Both the position numbers and the translations under genes were made by a program. From Streptococcus sp. SN-1 (GTDB taxonomy: Bacteria; Bacillota; Bacilli; Lactobacillales; Streptococcaceae): 64,000 nt of DNA. Below the pieces are notes generated by a model. It was not told where the DNA came from and made no database searches. It saw only the letters and a list, made by a program, of their open reading frames with translations. The DNA is taken from assembly GCF_041154385.1 (NCBI RefSeq), contig NZ_AP028929.1:434001-498000 (forward strand), in the 5' to 3' direction. Below are positions 1 to 12,900 of this stretch, piece by piece. Numbering within the stretch: position 1 is the stretch's first letter; each line of letters starts with the position of its first letter.

Positions 1-105
1 ACAGAAGCTTCTAAATCATCTGTACTTCTAGGTGCTTTGACTGCTGTAACCGGTCTAGGTCTGATTGCGAAACGCCGCAAACGGGATGATGAAGAAGAAA
101 TGTAA
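1..105 (+). CDS. C-terminal end of an LPXTG surface protein (partial)
   Basis: The frame is open from base 1 to a TAA at 103-105 and encodes 34 residues: a short polar start (TEASKSS), a hydrophobic stretch, then a basic/acidic tail (AKRRKRDDEEEM). This is the membrane span and cytoplasmic tail of a sortase substrate; the LPXTG pentapeptide itself would lie just outside the window. The tail is nearly identical to that of the giant adhesin ending at 19951, which has the same residues after its LPNTG. The upstream gene is therefore probably a related surface protein, perhaps a second serine-rich repeat protein. What lies upstream cannot be seen. Confidence 0.85.
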   Translation, partial: TEASKSSVLLGALTAVTGLGLIAKRRKRDDEEEM

Positions 106-178
106 ACAATCTTTCTGTAGCAGACTTCTCTACGGATAGATGTTTGAAAAAGTGGATGGAACAGAAGTTTCGATCATA

Positions 179-238
179 AGAAAAAGTGAACAAAACTAGT
201 TTTCTGGAAATCAGAATTCAGTTTAGTTCACTTTTTTA
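179..238 (+). terminator. Rho-independent terminator after the upstream surface-protein gene
   Basis: An inverted repeat of about 17 bp pairs AAAAAGTGAAC near 181 with GTTCACTTTTT near 226-236, with one mismatch in the stem. It ends in a run of T and lies about 75 bp after the stop codon at 105. Confidence 0.8.
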
Positions 239-817
239 TTTTATGGAAAATTGAAACTACAACAGTACACAAAGGCTACTAAAACATTTCTAGAAATTAA
301 TAATCCTTTCCTGATCGGTTTGTTCATATCTTTTTTTCATCCACAATAAATAAGAAATCCTACAATTCCAATAATGAAAATGGAATATCTTATTCTTGCT
401 TTAAAGGTGACCTAAGGTTGCTATTTTTCAGCTATGTATGGTTCATCTATTCAATAAAAATATACAAACATCTTAGCGATAATGATATGAAATAAAATTA
501 ATTTTCCAGATTATGTATTTTCGAAAAAGAATTTGCACAAAATATAATATAATTAATATTATGTTGAAATCAACCTCAAACAAAATACTTATAAAATAAA
601 CTATTTTATAATAATCGTTAGGAAATCGCATCCAACACCTTGTAACAAAAATTTAATATTTCGGAATCTTGAAACATAAAACGCTTAAAAATTGGACTTT
701 ATATCTATGAAAACGTTTAAAATTGTCATTTTTCTAATATTTATAAAAAGTAGCATATTTACCTATAATATCTATACAAAATACTTTTTTTTTTAGGTAA
801 AAATGTTTTGAAACTTA
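239..817. other. AT-rich intergenic region upstream of the adhesin gene
   Basis: There are about 580 bp of very AT-rich DNA without a credible gene on either strand. The only features I can pick out are a direct repeat at 678-725 and poly-T/poly-A tracts. Together with the promoter at 818-846 this makes an unusually long leader region for a streptococcal gene, suggesting regulation. I see no RNA gene, insertion sequence or clear remnant of one. Confidence 0.6.
678..725 (+). promoter_or_regulatory. Direct repeat, possible operator or cre-like site
   Basis: Two near-identical copies of AAAACGYTTAAAATTG lie at 678-694 and 710-725, about 32 bp apart, close to three helical turns. The second copy with its flank (707-721) matches the catabolite-responsive element consensus WTGNAANCGNWNNCW except at the final C. 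Both are about 100-140 bp upstream of the -35 box at 818. A regulatory role is inferred from repetition and spacing only. Confidence 0.3.
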
Positions 818-846
818 TTGAATTACTTGCATCTAAAGTGTATAAT
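818..846 (+). promoter_or_regulatory. Promoter of the giant adhesin gene
   Basis: TTGAAT at 818-823 and a perfect TATAAT at 841-846 are separated by 17 bp. Transcription would start near 853, giving a leader of about 50 nt. A ribosome binding site (AAAGGA, about 890-895) precedes the ATG at 905. Confidence 0.8.
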
Positions 847-904
847 GTATATTGGTATTTTATTGCTAAATACACATAATTATAAGTGGAAAGGAATCTA
901 AAAT

Positions 905-3900
905 ATGTTTTTTAGACGCCAAGAAGGTGAATATAGAGAGACGGATCGTGTGACCCGTTTCAAGTTGATCAAGTCGGGTAAGCATTGGTTGCGTGCCTCG
1001 ACCTCTCAATTTGGTCTCTTTAAAGTCTTGCGTGGTGGTGTAGATGCAGCTCAGGTAACAACTGAAGTGATTGAAGAGCAATCAGCAAATACACTGACTG
1101 GACTGGATATCCTGAAAGGGATAGCCGCAGCAGGGACGGTACTTGGAGGAGCAGTTGCAACACAAACAACTGTTTATGCCAACGACGCTCTTGAAAAGAC
1201 AGTAGAGTCAAATCAAACACTTGCGAATACAGACACAGTAACTTTGGGAACAGTAAAAGATCAGGAGGGGGCTCAAGCCGACAGCTTATCAGTTTCTGTC
1301 AGCCAAAGCCAGTCCTTGTCTGAGGAAGCTTCCAAGAATGCAAGTAAGCATCTTTCAGAAAGTGAAAGCCAATCAGTAAGTACTTCAACAAGTGTAAGTA
1401 CATCGGCAAGCGCATCAGCCTCAACAAGTGCTGTAGCGTCTACATCAGCAAGTACATCGGCTGTAACAAGTGCTTCTCAATCACAAGCTGGAGTAACTTC
1501 TGAACTTGCAAAACCAGCAACATCAGAGACAGCTTCAAACAAAGAGACATCTGTTCGTAAGGAAGATGCAGCTAACGTGACAGCTGATGCGGCTCTTTCA
1601 AAAGTTATCACTGATAGCCTCGCATCTTTACAAGCAGTTGAAACTCGTTTGAGTCAAATCACATCAACGACTTCAAGTTTGGTGGATACAACGACAACAG
1701 CTGCCGTAGCGACTACAGTATCTGCTGAGAGCAACAAGAAAGCCCAAGAAGACCGCAAACGTCTATCTAAAATCTCAGCGACTATGGGTGAATACCTCGC
1801 TAAGTCTATCGGTCTGCCAAATACAGAAGCAGCAGTTGCTAAGGTGAATGCTGCTGTAACAGCTATCGAAGAAGCATTGAAAAATCCAAACGCTGACCTT
1901 ACAGCCGTTATCAAGCAAGCCACATCTGCGCAAAACTCAATCGTCAATGCTGTGCTTCGTGCCCACAATGGTAAACGTAGCCATCTCAATGGTAAGCAAA
2001 TGGCACGGGGAGTGCATTTGCTAGCTCGTAACCCACAGCTTGGAAGTAATGCTATTAACCATTTTGTAGAGGATCGTGGTAACGGGGAAAAGGTAACCTA
2101 CTTGACTTCTGGTGAGAGTGACAGTGTGAAGGCTCGTGTTGAACACGAGACCTTTATGAAAGCCACTCCTAAGTTTGATAGCAACGGGAAAGTAACGTCT
2201 ATCGTCTGGACAGTCATGACCAACCCTGCCCAAACAATGAATAGAACGCAAAATACGCAGTGGTTCCAGATTCCAACTGAAGTCAATATGCCGACTGAAA
2301 TCTATAGAACGACATATACTAGACGAGTGACAGGACAAGCGGATGCTGATTTTGCAAATCTGCCTGTATCTAACAATCCTGCAGAATTCCCTACTGAGTA
2401 TAAAAATAATGACAGAAATGGTTCTGTCGAAGTAATCCGTAATTTTGACAAAGTTTCTCTTAACAACGGAGACCAACAATTTAACTTGCTCAAAAAGGTT
2501 GCTGCCCACAGTACGCAGGGCTGGGGTGGAGTATATAAAACTCTCTGGGAACAACATGTTAAAGACAAGATTATCTGGAGCAATGACCCTAGAACGATAT
2601 ATAAGCATGTCTATGTAGGGGATCAGGGACGTGTCTCTGTCATGCGTTTTGAAACCACAGTTCCTACTAATGTTACAAATGCTCAGTTGAGAGATATGAC
2701 CTTCCTCTATGGTCAGGGGACACAAGCCACATCTTGGGCAGGTTCTGCAGCTCATAAGAACCCATTGAAATTGACAGTGCAGCAGGCCTATCCGTTTGCA
2801 GCACGTGATGGTGGAACATATATCGTAAATCAGGTTGAAGCACCTTACAATACATCTGAGTTTAACAAGGCTGGATTGAAATGGTGGTACTCAAATAATG
2901 ATCCAAACCAAGCCTATGTTGACCCTAACCAGTACTTAGTACATCCAGGTACCCAAGACTATTCTGGTAAAAAAGGACCAGATGGAACTAAGATAGACTT
3001 CTATCAGGGAAATAACCTTGTTGCAAAAAATCAAATTGGTCGTACTCCTGGAGTCTTTGAATACAACATCCGTCGTGTCTTCCCTAATAATGAAGGAACG
3101 GTAAATACACCAGTTAAGTTTGTTGTAAAACCAAAAACTCCAGAAATCACAACAACTTTACAAGAAAATGTATCGTCTCAAAACATCACGGTAGGAAATG
3201 CAACTCCAAACAAGAAGGTATATCTGTATAAAAATGGTGGCAATAGACCGGAGGATATACTAGAAACTACTGCTAATGGGCAAGGGGTTGCTACCTTCAA
3301 TAATGTTTCAATGGCAAATGGCGACACCTTTAGAGCCAAGGTGAAAATTGATAACCAAGCTTCTTATCAAGATAAGAATGGGGCAACGAAGAATTATGTA
3401 GAATCTGAGTTTAGTAATGCCGTCACAGCTCGCTTCACAGATACAGAAAAGCCAAAGATTACGAAAATCGTAGTCAATAAGGGTGCTAAGGTAGATGATA
3501 CAAATCCTCGTAAGATTCTCGTTTATCGTGAAGAAGAGATTGATGTCGATATCAAGTTGACGGATAACCTTAAACGACTAGATAAGATCAAAGTTCGTGA
3601 CAATGACGGGAATGCAACAGCTCCTAGTGGCAAATTTGAGACAAATGATATTGTTGACAATTCAAAACAAACAGTGATGAATTTCACAACAAATCAAAAC
3701 AGACTCGGTCAAGAAAATAATGCAACGGATACACAACCAAGTGTTGTAAAATTGACCGGTCATGTCGGAAAAGCCTATACAGGTAATTTAGGTTCATGGA
3801 CCCGTTATGTAGCAGGTTATGACCACGTTGGTTTGACAAATGATGATGGTACGAAAAATGATAGCAATGCTGCCAAAATCATAGTTGAATACCGTGCGCA

Positions 3901-6900
3901 AGCGGAGAAGTACGCACCAACAGCTGCTACTCAAAACGTAGATATTAAAGCAGATGGTCGTGTTCGTTTTGATAATCCTGAAACTTATATCACCAACCGT
4001 TCAAGTCTCCCAACTAACGGAACAACAGCTGGGACTAAGACAACCTATGCTTGGGCTGATGCAGAACCAACAAACTGGACAGCAGGTCAACATACACGTG
4101 ATATTATAGTCACTTACCCAGATGGTTCAACAGATAGAGTTACAGTACAGTTTAACGCTAGTGATAATATTGCACCAAACGTAACGGTTCAAGGAAAAAC
4201 TCTTTCTACAACTCGTCCTACTGAATCGGATGCACCGCTCTTTACAGTCTATCGTGGCGCTACCTTTAACCCAATCGTTAAAGCTTGGGATAACTCAGGT
4301 AAGTTGACTAAATTGCAGGTTAAAAATCTACCAGGTGGTGTGACATCAGGAAACTTTGCAGAGCAAAATGGTAAAACAGAAAGCAACCAGTATTCTGGAC
4401 GTCTGATTAATGGAACAGTAAATGATAATCAAGCGCTTGGTACTCACATAGCTGAAGTTGTCGTATCGGATGGAACAACTGAAGTAACTCGTTACATGAA
4501 GTACCGTATTGTTGATGTTGTTCCTAAAAACTTGGACACTAATGGTGAAGTCTATAAAAACATGGGTGATAAGCTTGGAGATGCCCACTACTATATTGGA
4601 ACGACAAGCAATGGTAACCTAGAGGATGATAAATACTTCCCAGGTGGAATGAACTTCGATAAGTGGAAAAATGCTCAAAGGGGAGATGCTACTAGAGAAG
4701 ACTTAATTAATACAAACCCTGGTAAATGGACTTACAATGCTATCGCTACCTTCCCTGATGATACAAAGGATGAAGCGAGTACAACTCGAACAACCTTTAC
4801 ACCGAGTGAACGAGAAGTTCGAGTTGGATTTGTATTAAAACCAAGTAGACCAGAGATTACTCCTCTCCTAAACGGTGATGTGACTGTTGCCCCTAAAACA
4901 TCTGAGACCACAGTTAATCGAATGGAAGTTACCTACACACCAACAGATTCTTCAACGAACAAGACCTTGACTGCTAGAAAAGCGTCAAATGGTACCTGGT
5001 CCTTGAATGAAACGCCATCGGGTGTGACAATTAATTCTTCAACTGGTGTCGTAAGTCTCCCAGAGAGAGTGACCAAGGATGGTTCAACGCTTAGTGCATT
5101 CACTTATACGTCGGACAATCGTGCCAGTGATGAATCCTCAACTCGTTTGGTAGTAGATAAAGAAGCTCCAGTTATCATAGCGACAAATGGTACTGCTACA
5201 ACAGGTGAGAACGTGGATATTCCATTGACAGTTGTGGATACGGGTGTTGGTCTTGCCGATACAAATGGTGTTGTGATTACAGGTCTTCCTGCAGGTTTGA
5301 GCTATTCAAATGGTAAAATCACAGGTACAACAACAGCTCCGGCGGGTAGTTATCCAGTAACAATCGTTGCTAAAGATAAACTAGGAAACTCAAATGCTAA
5401 GAATCCGACAAGGATTACCATCACTGTTCAAACTCAAGCAAGTAAGTACAATGTCACAACTAAAAACAATGGTAACTTCTATGCGGTTCAAGATGAAGCT
5501 GTTGCGAACTTAATTCCGAGAGACTTTGTCAATGGTACTATTCCAGAAACAGCTAAAGTCACATGGAAAACAGCACCAACGACAGGTGATGTTGGTTCAG
5601 GGAAAACAGCAGTCCTTACCATCACTTACCCAGATCGTTCAACAACAGACTTGAACTACACTTACCAAGTCTATCCAAAACTGGAAACTAAGACGAATAA
5701 CAATCAAACAGGTAACTTCCATGCCTTCAAGAACTATAACCGTATTGGTGGACATACTTCAGTTTATACAAATATGGGGGTTAACACAGGTTTCAACAAC
5801 CCTGATATTCCTATGAAATGGGAGTACTCATACCGCCTAAACAATGAGGGTGCTGAACGTAAGTCTACAGGAAACAATCCAACCTTTAGTTCAGTTTGGC
5901 ATACAGAAGATAAAGATCCTGAAAACCAAACACACAAGACAAGATACACATTGAATGCTACCTATCCAACTGGTCGTTTCGGTGCAGTATCTGCAGACAA
6001 TCCTGCCTTGACAACTTCAACGCAATGGGATTATGCCGTTTATGAGTATACTAAAGCAAAAGATGTGTTTGAAACAACCCAAGGAGATCTTGCTGGTCTG
6101 GGTTCAATAGTGGAAACACCAAAAGATGCTACAAAACCTACAGATGGTCGTACAGAGGTACCAGAGGGTACGACATTCGTGTGGCACAATGGAGAAAAAC
6201 CAGATAACACAACTGTTGCAAATCCTGGTTTTTCTATCCATCGAATAAGTATGACATTGCCGGGTGACTCAAGTAATACAGTGCATACACTTCCAGTAGA
6301 TAGAGAAGTGAAGGTTCTAGTGAAAGTTAATCCTAAGACACCGGTTATTGTAGAAAATACAATCTCTGAAAAAGGTGGTTTGCCAAATCAATCTATTCAG
6401 ATTGACAACGTTGTTCCAGGTGCAACAGTTAGCCTTACAATTGCTGGTAAAACAATCACTAAGACAGCTGGATCTAATGCTACAAGTGTAACCTTTGATG
6501 CTACTGACTTACAACCAGTCTATGCAGCTAATAATGGTCTTCTTCCTGTAGGAGATATCACTGTTAATCAGGCAGTTACACGTCGTGATCCTAGTGATAA
6601 TACAGATAAGGTCTTGACCTCTGCAACAGCAACGGGAACGATTGCTCGTGAAACAGTAGCTCCAGTAGCTCAGGATACAGTTGTAGAAGTCTGGGATGAA
6701 AAGACGAAAACATGGAAGGCTGTACCGAAGTCTACAGATGCAAGTGGTCTCGTGACACATACCTTCTATGCAGGTGATAAACTCCGCTTTACAACCAAGT
6801 TCACAGATAACAGTGATAAGATTGCGAATACTGTCGTAAGACAAGGTTCAAACACAGCATCAGCAACAGATAACGTCCTACATAGTACTTGGGGAACTGC

Positions 6901-9900
6901 TGCGCCAAATAATATCACAACAGTTACACCATCTACTGCAACATCACCAGCAACAGTTGTACAAGAAGGAACAGTTAGGGCTGATCTTCAACATACTGAA
7001 GGTCAACACGTTACTCGTGCCATTGTCGCAGAAGATGTAGTTGGAAACCGTTCTGAGGGAAGCCGCTTCCGTCTGAAACAAGGTAAATTGGCTGAGAAAT
7101 ACCCAGGTGTAGATCCAACGACTAAGTTTGTCGTTGCAGATGCAGCAAACTTGACGCCAGAAGAAAAAGTGCAAGTACTTGCAGCGATTAGGGCAGCTAA
7201 CCCACAAACAGATAGAAAAATTACAAACTACACTCAAAATGAAAATGGTTCTGTAACCATTACTTATGCAGATGGTACGACAAATACAGTTCAACCAAAC
7301 GTCAAGTATGGTGTAGAAAAAGTTTCTGATAGATTCTATGCTATTAGTGATGAAACATTGGCAGACTTGGATCCAAGAAAATTTGTACGTGGAGTAGGAA
7401 ATAAAGCCTTACCTGATAATACGCAAGTCACTTGGAAAACAGGAAGTGAGCCAACGTTTGATACGCTTGGAGAACGTACAGCAACCTTATTGGTAACACA
7501 TCCAGACGGAACAACGGATGAAATTCCTTATAACTACACAATTTATCCAAAAGTTGAGACGCATACAAATAACGGTTTGACAGGTGAGTTTGAAATCAAT
7601 AAAGGCTGGAACCACATGGGTGGCCATACTCAAGTTTATACAAACTTGAATGATCCTGCCTTCCCTTCAGGAACAAACTGGTCTTATCGTTACAACACAG
7701 AACAGGGTGCTACAGAAACAACGGCTAATAGACCAACCTTTAGTGCAATTTGGAATAATGATAAATTAGGTAAAGAAACTTATACTGTAAAAGCGACATA
7801 CGGTGTCAGTCGTTTTGGAACTATTACACCAGAAAACACAGAGCTTTCTAGTGAGGTTTCCTTTAACTACACTGTATTAGAATATACTGCTAAGCAGGTA
7901 TTTGAAACAACAGTTGGTGACACAGCCCCTCTTGCAAGCATTATTGCCAATGCCAAGGAAGCTGTTAAGCCAGTTGATGGAAGTCCAGAAGCTCTTGCTC
8001 CTACTGGATTTGCATGGAATACTAATCAAACTCCAGATGCAGCAGCGGTGGCGAATCCGGGTTATGTGACAAGAAATGTCAAGATGACTTTGAGAGATTC
8101 TAGTGGTAAAACAAGAGATATTAATATCCCTGTAACTATCAAAGTCAACCTAACAACACCACAAATTGCAGATGATCAAGTAACAAATACAGGTGGTCTT
8201 CCAAACCGTGGTATTACTGTGACAAATGTGACACCAGGTGCAACAGTAACCTTGAGAATAGGAAGTAAGGAAATTCCGAAGACAGTGCCAGCTGGTGCTA
8301 CAAGTGTCGCATTTGGAGCAGATGAATTAGCAGATAGTAACGGTCTGCTTCCAACAGGAAACGTAACGGTTACACAGACCAAGCAAGTTACAAATCCTAC
8401 AACAGGAGCAACAGAGGACTTTACAGCGTCAGCGACTACAACAATTACTAAGGAAACAGAAGCGCCTAATGTTGAATACAAAGTTCAAATTAAAAATGCA
8501 GCAGGTGAGTGGGAAGACGCGCCTAAGAAAGTTGTTCGAACAGGTAGACCAGAAGGTTATGAAATCTTTGCAGGTGATGAATATCGTGTAGTAGTAACTT
8601 CTACAGATAACAGTGGTAAGATCCGAAACCTTGAACTTTTTGATGGTAAAACTGGTCAATCAAACTTCTTGTCATCGAACAGGACTTCGGGTGGGGTTGC
8701 CAATAACATCACAGCAACTCCAACTGTAGCAACAAAAGATACTCCAGCGAAGCGTGAAATCACTGGTAAGTTTAATGAAAATGAGACTTGGTCTTCTACT
8801 AACGTTTGGACTCGTACTTTCCGTTCGAAAGATTTGAGTGAGAATGAGACGGAAACACCAGCATTTTTGGTTGTCCAAGGAAAACTGAATGAAAAATTCC
8901 CTGGTAAAGTGCCAGCAACAGTTCAAGTAAGCAATGCGACAACTCCATCAGCAGATGATAAAGAAAAGATTCTTGCAGCTGTGAAGGGATCTAATCCACA
9001 AGATGCAAACCGTATTAGAGACTATGCAATTAAAGGTGATGGTGCAGTAGTAGATGGTAAGGTAACAGTAATTATTACCTATAAAGATGGTACAACGAAT
9101 GAAGTGAAAGTACCGGTATCAGATTCTGATCGTAAGTCTGAACAAGCCTCTCAATCAGCAAGCACAAGTGCTGTAGCGTCTACATCAGCAAGCACAAGTG
9201 CTGTAGCGTCTACCTCAGCAAGCACAAGCGCCGTAGCGTCTACGTCAGCGTCAACCAGCGCAGTAGCGTCTACATCAGCGTCAACCAGCGCAGTAGCGTC
9301 TACCTCAGCAAGCACAAGCGCTGTAGCGTCTACCTCAGCGTCAACCAGCGCAGTAGCCTCTACGTCAGCAAGTACAAGTGCCGTAGCGTCTACCTCAGCC
9401 TCAACAAGTGCCGTAGCCTCTACGTCAGCAAGCACAAGTGCCGTAGCCTCTACCTCAGCATCAACAAGTGCTGTAGCCTCTACATCAGCAAGTACTAGCG
9501 CCGTAGCCTCTACATCAGCAAGCACAAGTGCTGTAGCCTCTACCTCAGCAAGCACAAGTACCGTAGCCTCTACGTCAGCGTCAACAAGTGCGGTAGCGTC
9601 TACCTCAGCAAGCACAAGCGCTGTAGCATCTACGTCAGCGTCAACAAGTGCCGTAGCCTCTACATCAGCAAGCACAAGCGCTGTAGCGTCTACATCAGCC
9701 TCAACAAGTGCCGTAGCGTCTACATCAGCAAGCACAAGTGCGGTAGCTTCTACATCAGCATCAACAAGTGCAGTAGCATCTACGTCAGCAAGTACAAGCG
9801 CCGTAGCGTCTACGTCAGCATCAACAAGTGCCGTAGCGTCTACATCAGCAAGCACAAGCGCCGTAGCCTCTACATCAGCATCAACAAGTGCGGTAGCCTC

Positions 9901-12900
9901 TACATCAGCAAGCACAAGCGCAGTAGCATCTACATCAGCATCAACAAGTGCAGTAGCATCTACGTCAGCAAGCACAAGCGCCGTAGCGTCTACATCAGCA
10001 AGCACAAGCGCCGTAGCGTCTACATCAGCGTCAACAAGTGCCGTAGCATCTACATCAGCAAGCACAAGTGCTGTAGCGTCTACATCAGCGTCAACAAGTG
10101 CCGTAGCGTCTACGTCAGCAAGCACAAGCGCCGTAGCGTCTACATCAGCAAGCACAAGTGCGGTAGCGTCTACGTCAGCAAGCACAAGCGCCGTAGCGTC
10201 TACCTCAGCGTCAACAAGCGCGGTAGCGTCTACATCAGCAAGCACAAGCGCCGTAGCATCTACATCAGCATCAACAAGTGCAGTAGCATCTACGTCAGCA
10301 AGCACAAGCGCCGTAGCGTCTACCTCAGCGTCAACAAGCGCGGTAGCGTCTACCTCAGCATCGACTAGCGCCGTAGCCTCTACCTCAGCAAGCACAAGTG
10401 CAGTAGCCTCTACCTCAGCATCAACAAGTGCCGTAGCGTCTACCTCAGCAAGCACAAGTGCGGTAGCGTCTACGTCAGCAAGCACAAGCGCAGTAGCGTC
10501 TACGTCAGCCAGCACAAGCGCCGTAGCGTCTACCTCAGCCAGCACAAGCGCCGTAGCCTCTACCTCAGCATCGACTAGCGCCGTAGCCTCTACCTCAGCA
10601 AGCACAAGTGCGGTAGCCTCTACATCAGCAAGTACTAGCGCCGTAGCGTCTACCTCAGCATCGACTAGCGCCGTAGCCTCTACGTCAGCGTCAACAAGTG
10701 CAGTAGCGTCTACCTCAGCATCAACAAGTGCGGTAGCGTCTACCTCAGCAAGCACAAGCGCAGTAGCGTCTACCTCAGCAAGTACTAGCGCTGTAGCGTC
10801 TACGTCAGCGTCAACAAGTGCCGTAGCGTCTACCTCAGCCTCAACAAGCGCAGTAGCGTCTACATCAGCCTCAACAAGCGCAGTAGCGTCTACCTCAGCG
10901 TCAACAAGTGCCGTAGCGTCTACCTCAGCAAGCACAAGCGCCGTAGCCTCTACATCAGCAAGCACAAGCGCTGTAGCATCTACGTCAGCAAGCACAAGCG
11001 CCGTAGCGTCTACATCAGCATCAACAAGTGCCGTAGCATCTACATCAGCATCGACTAGCGCCGTAGCGTCTACGTCAGCAAGCACAAGCGCGGTAGCGTC
11101 TACCTCAGCGTCAACAAGTGCAGTAGCATCTACATCAGCATCAACAAGCGCCGTAGCGTCTACGTCAGCGTCAACAAGTGCTGTAGCGTCTACGTCAGCA
11201 AGCACAAGCGCAGTAGCATCTACATCAGCATCGACTAGCGCCGTAGCGTCTACCTCAGCATCAACAAGTGCAGTAGCATCTACCTCAGCGTCAACAAGTG
11301 CCGTAGCGTCTACCTCAGCATCAACAAGTGCAGTAGCCTCTACCTCAGCAAGCACAAGCGCCGTAGCGTCTACGTCAGCGTCAACAAGTGCTGTAGCGTC
11401 TACGTCAGCAAGCACAAGCGCAGTAGCATCTACATCAGCATCGACTAGCGCCGTAGCGTCTACCTCAGCATCAACAAGTGCTGTAGCATCTACGTCAGCC
11501 AGCACAAGCGCCGTAGCGTCTACATCAGCAAGTACTAGCGCAGTAGCCTCTACCTCAGCAAGCACAAGTGCGGTAGCGTCTACCTCAGCAAGCACAAGTG
11601 CCGTAGCGTCTACATCAGCAAGTACTAGCGCAGTAGCCTCTACATCAGCAAGCACAAGTGCGGTAGCGTCTACATCAGCGTCAACAAGTGCAGTAGCATC
11701 TACGTCAGCCAGCACAAGTGCGGTAGCGTCTACATCAGCGTCAACAAGTGCGGTAGCGTCTACTTCAGCAAGCACAAGCGCAGTAGCATCTACGTCAGCA
11801 AGCACAAGTGCTGTAGCGTCTACCTCAGCATCAACTAGCGCGGTAGCATCTACGTCAGCAAGCACAAGTGCCGTAGCCTCTACCTCAGCAAGTACTAGCG
11901 CAGTAGCGTCTACCTCAGCGTCAACAAGTGCTGTAGCATCTACCTCAGCAAGCACAAGCGCGGTAGCATCTACATCAGCATCAACAAGCGCAGTAGCCTC
12001 TACCTCAGCAAGCACAAGCGCTGTAGCATCTACATCAGCATCAACAAGTGCCGTAGCGTCTACCTCAGCAAGCACTAGCGCAGTAGCCTCTACCTCAGCC
12101 TCAACAAGTGCGGTAGCGTCTACATCAGCATCAACAAGCGCCGTAGCATCTACGTCAGCCTCAACAAGCGCCGTAGCGTCTACATCAGCAAGCACAAGTG
12201 CCGTAGCGTCTACATCAGCAAGCACAAGCGCCGTAGCCTCTACATCAGCATCAACAAGTGCGGTAGCATCTACGTCAGCAAGTACAAGCGCCGTAGCATC
12301 TACATCAGCATCAACAAGTGCAGTAGCATCTACGTCAGCAAGCACAAGCGCCGTAGCGTCTACCTCAGCGTCAACAAGCGCGGTAGCGTCTACATCAGCG
12401 TCAACAAGTGCCGTAGCATCTACATCAGCAAGCACAAGTGCTGTAGCGTCTACATCAGCGTCAACAAGTGCCGTAGCGTCTACGTCAGCAAGCACAAGCG
12501 CCGTAGCGTCTACCTCAGCATCAACAAGTGCAGTAGCATCTACGTCAGCAAGTACAAGCGCCGTAGCGTCTACGTCAGCATCAACAAGTGCCGTAGCGTC
12601 TACATCAGCAAGCACAAGCGCCGTAGCCTCTACATCAGCATCAACAAGTGCGGTAGCATCTACATCAGCAAGCACAAGCGCAGTAGCATCTACATCAGCA
12701 AGCACAAGCGCAGTAGCATCTACGTCAGCAAGCACAAGCGCCGTAGCGTCTACATCAGCAAGCACAAGCGCCGTAGCGTCTACATCAGCAAGCACAAGTG
12801 CCGTAGCATCTACATCAGCAAGCACAAGTGCTGTAGCGTCTACATCAGCGTCAACAAGTGCCGTAGCGTCTACGTCAGCAAGCACAAGCGCCGTAGCGTC

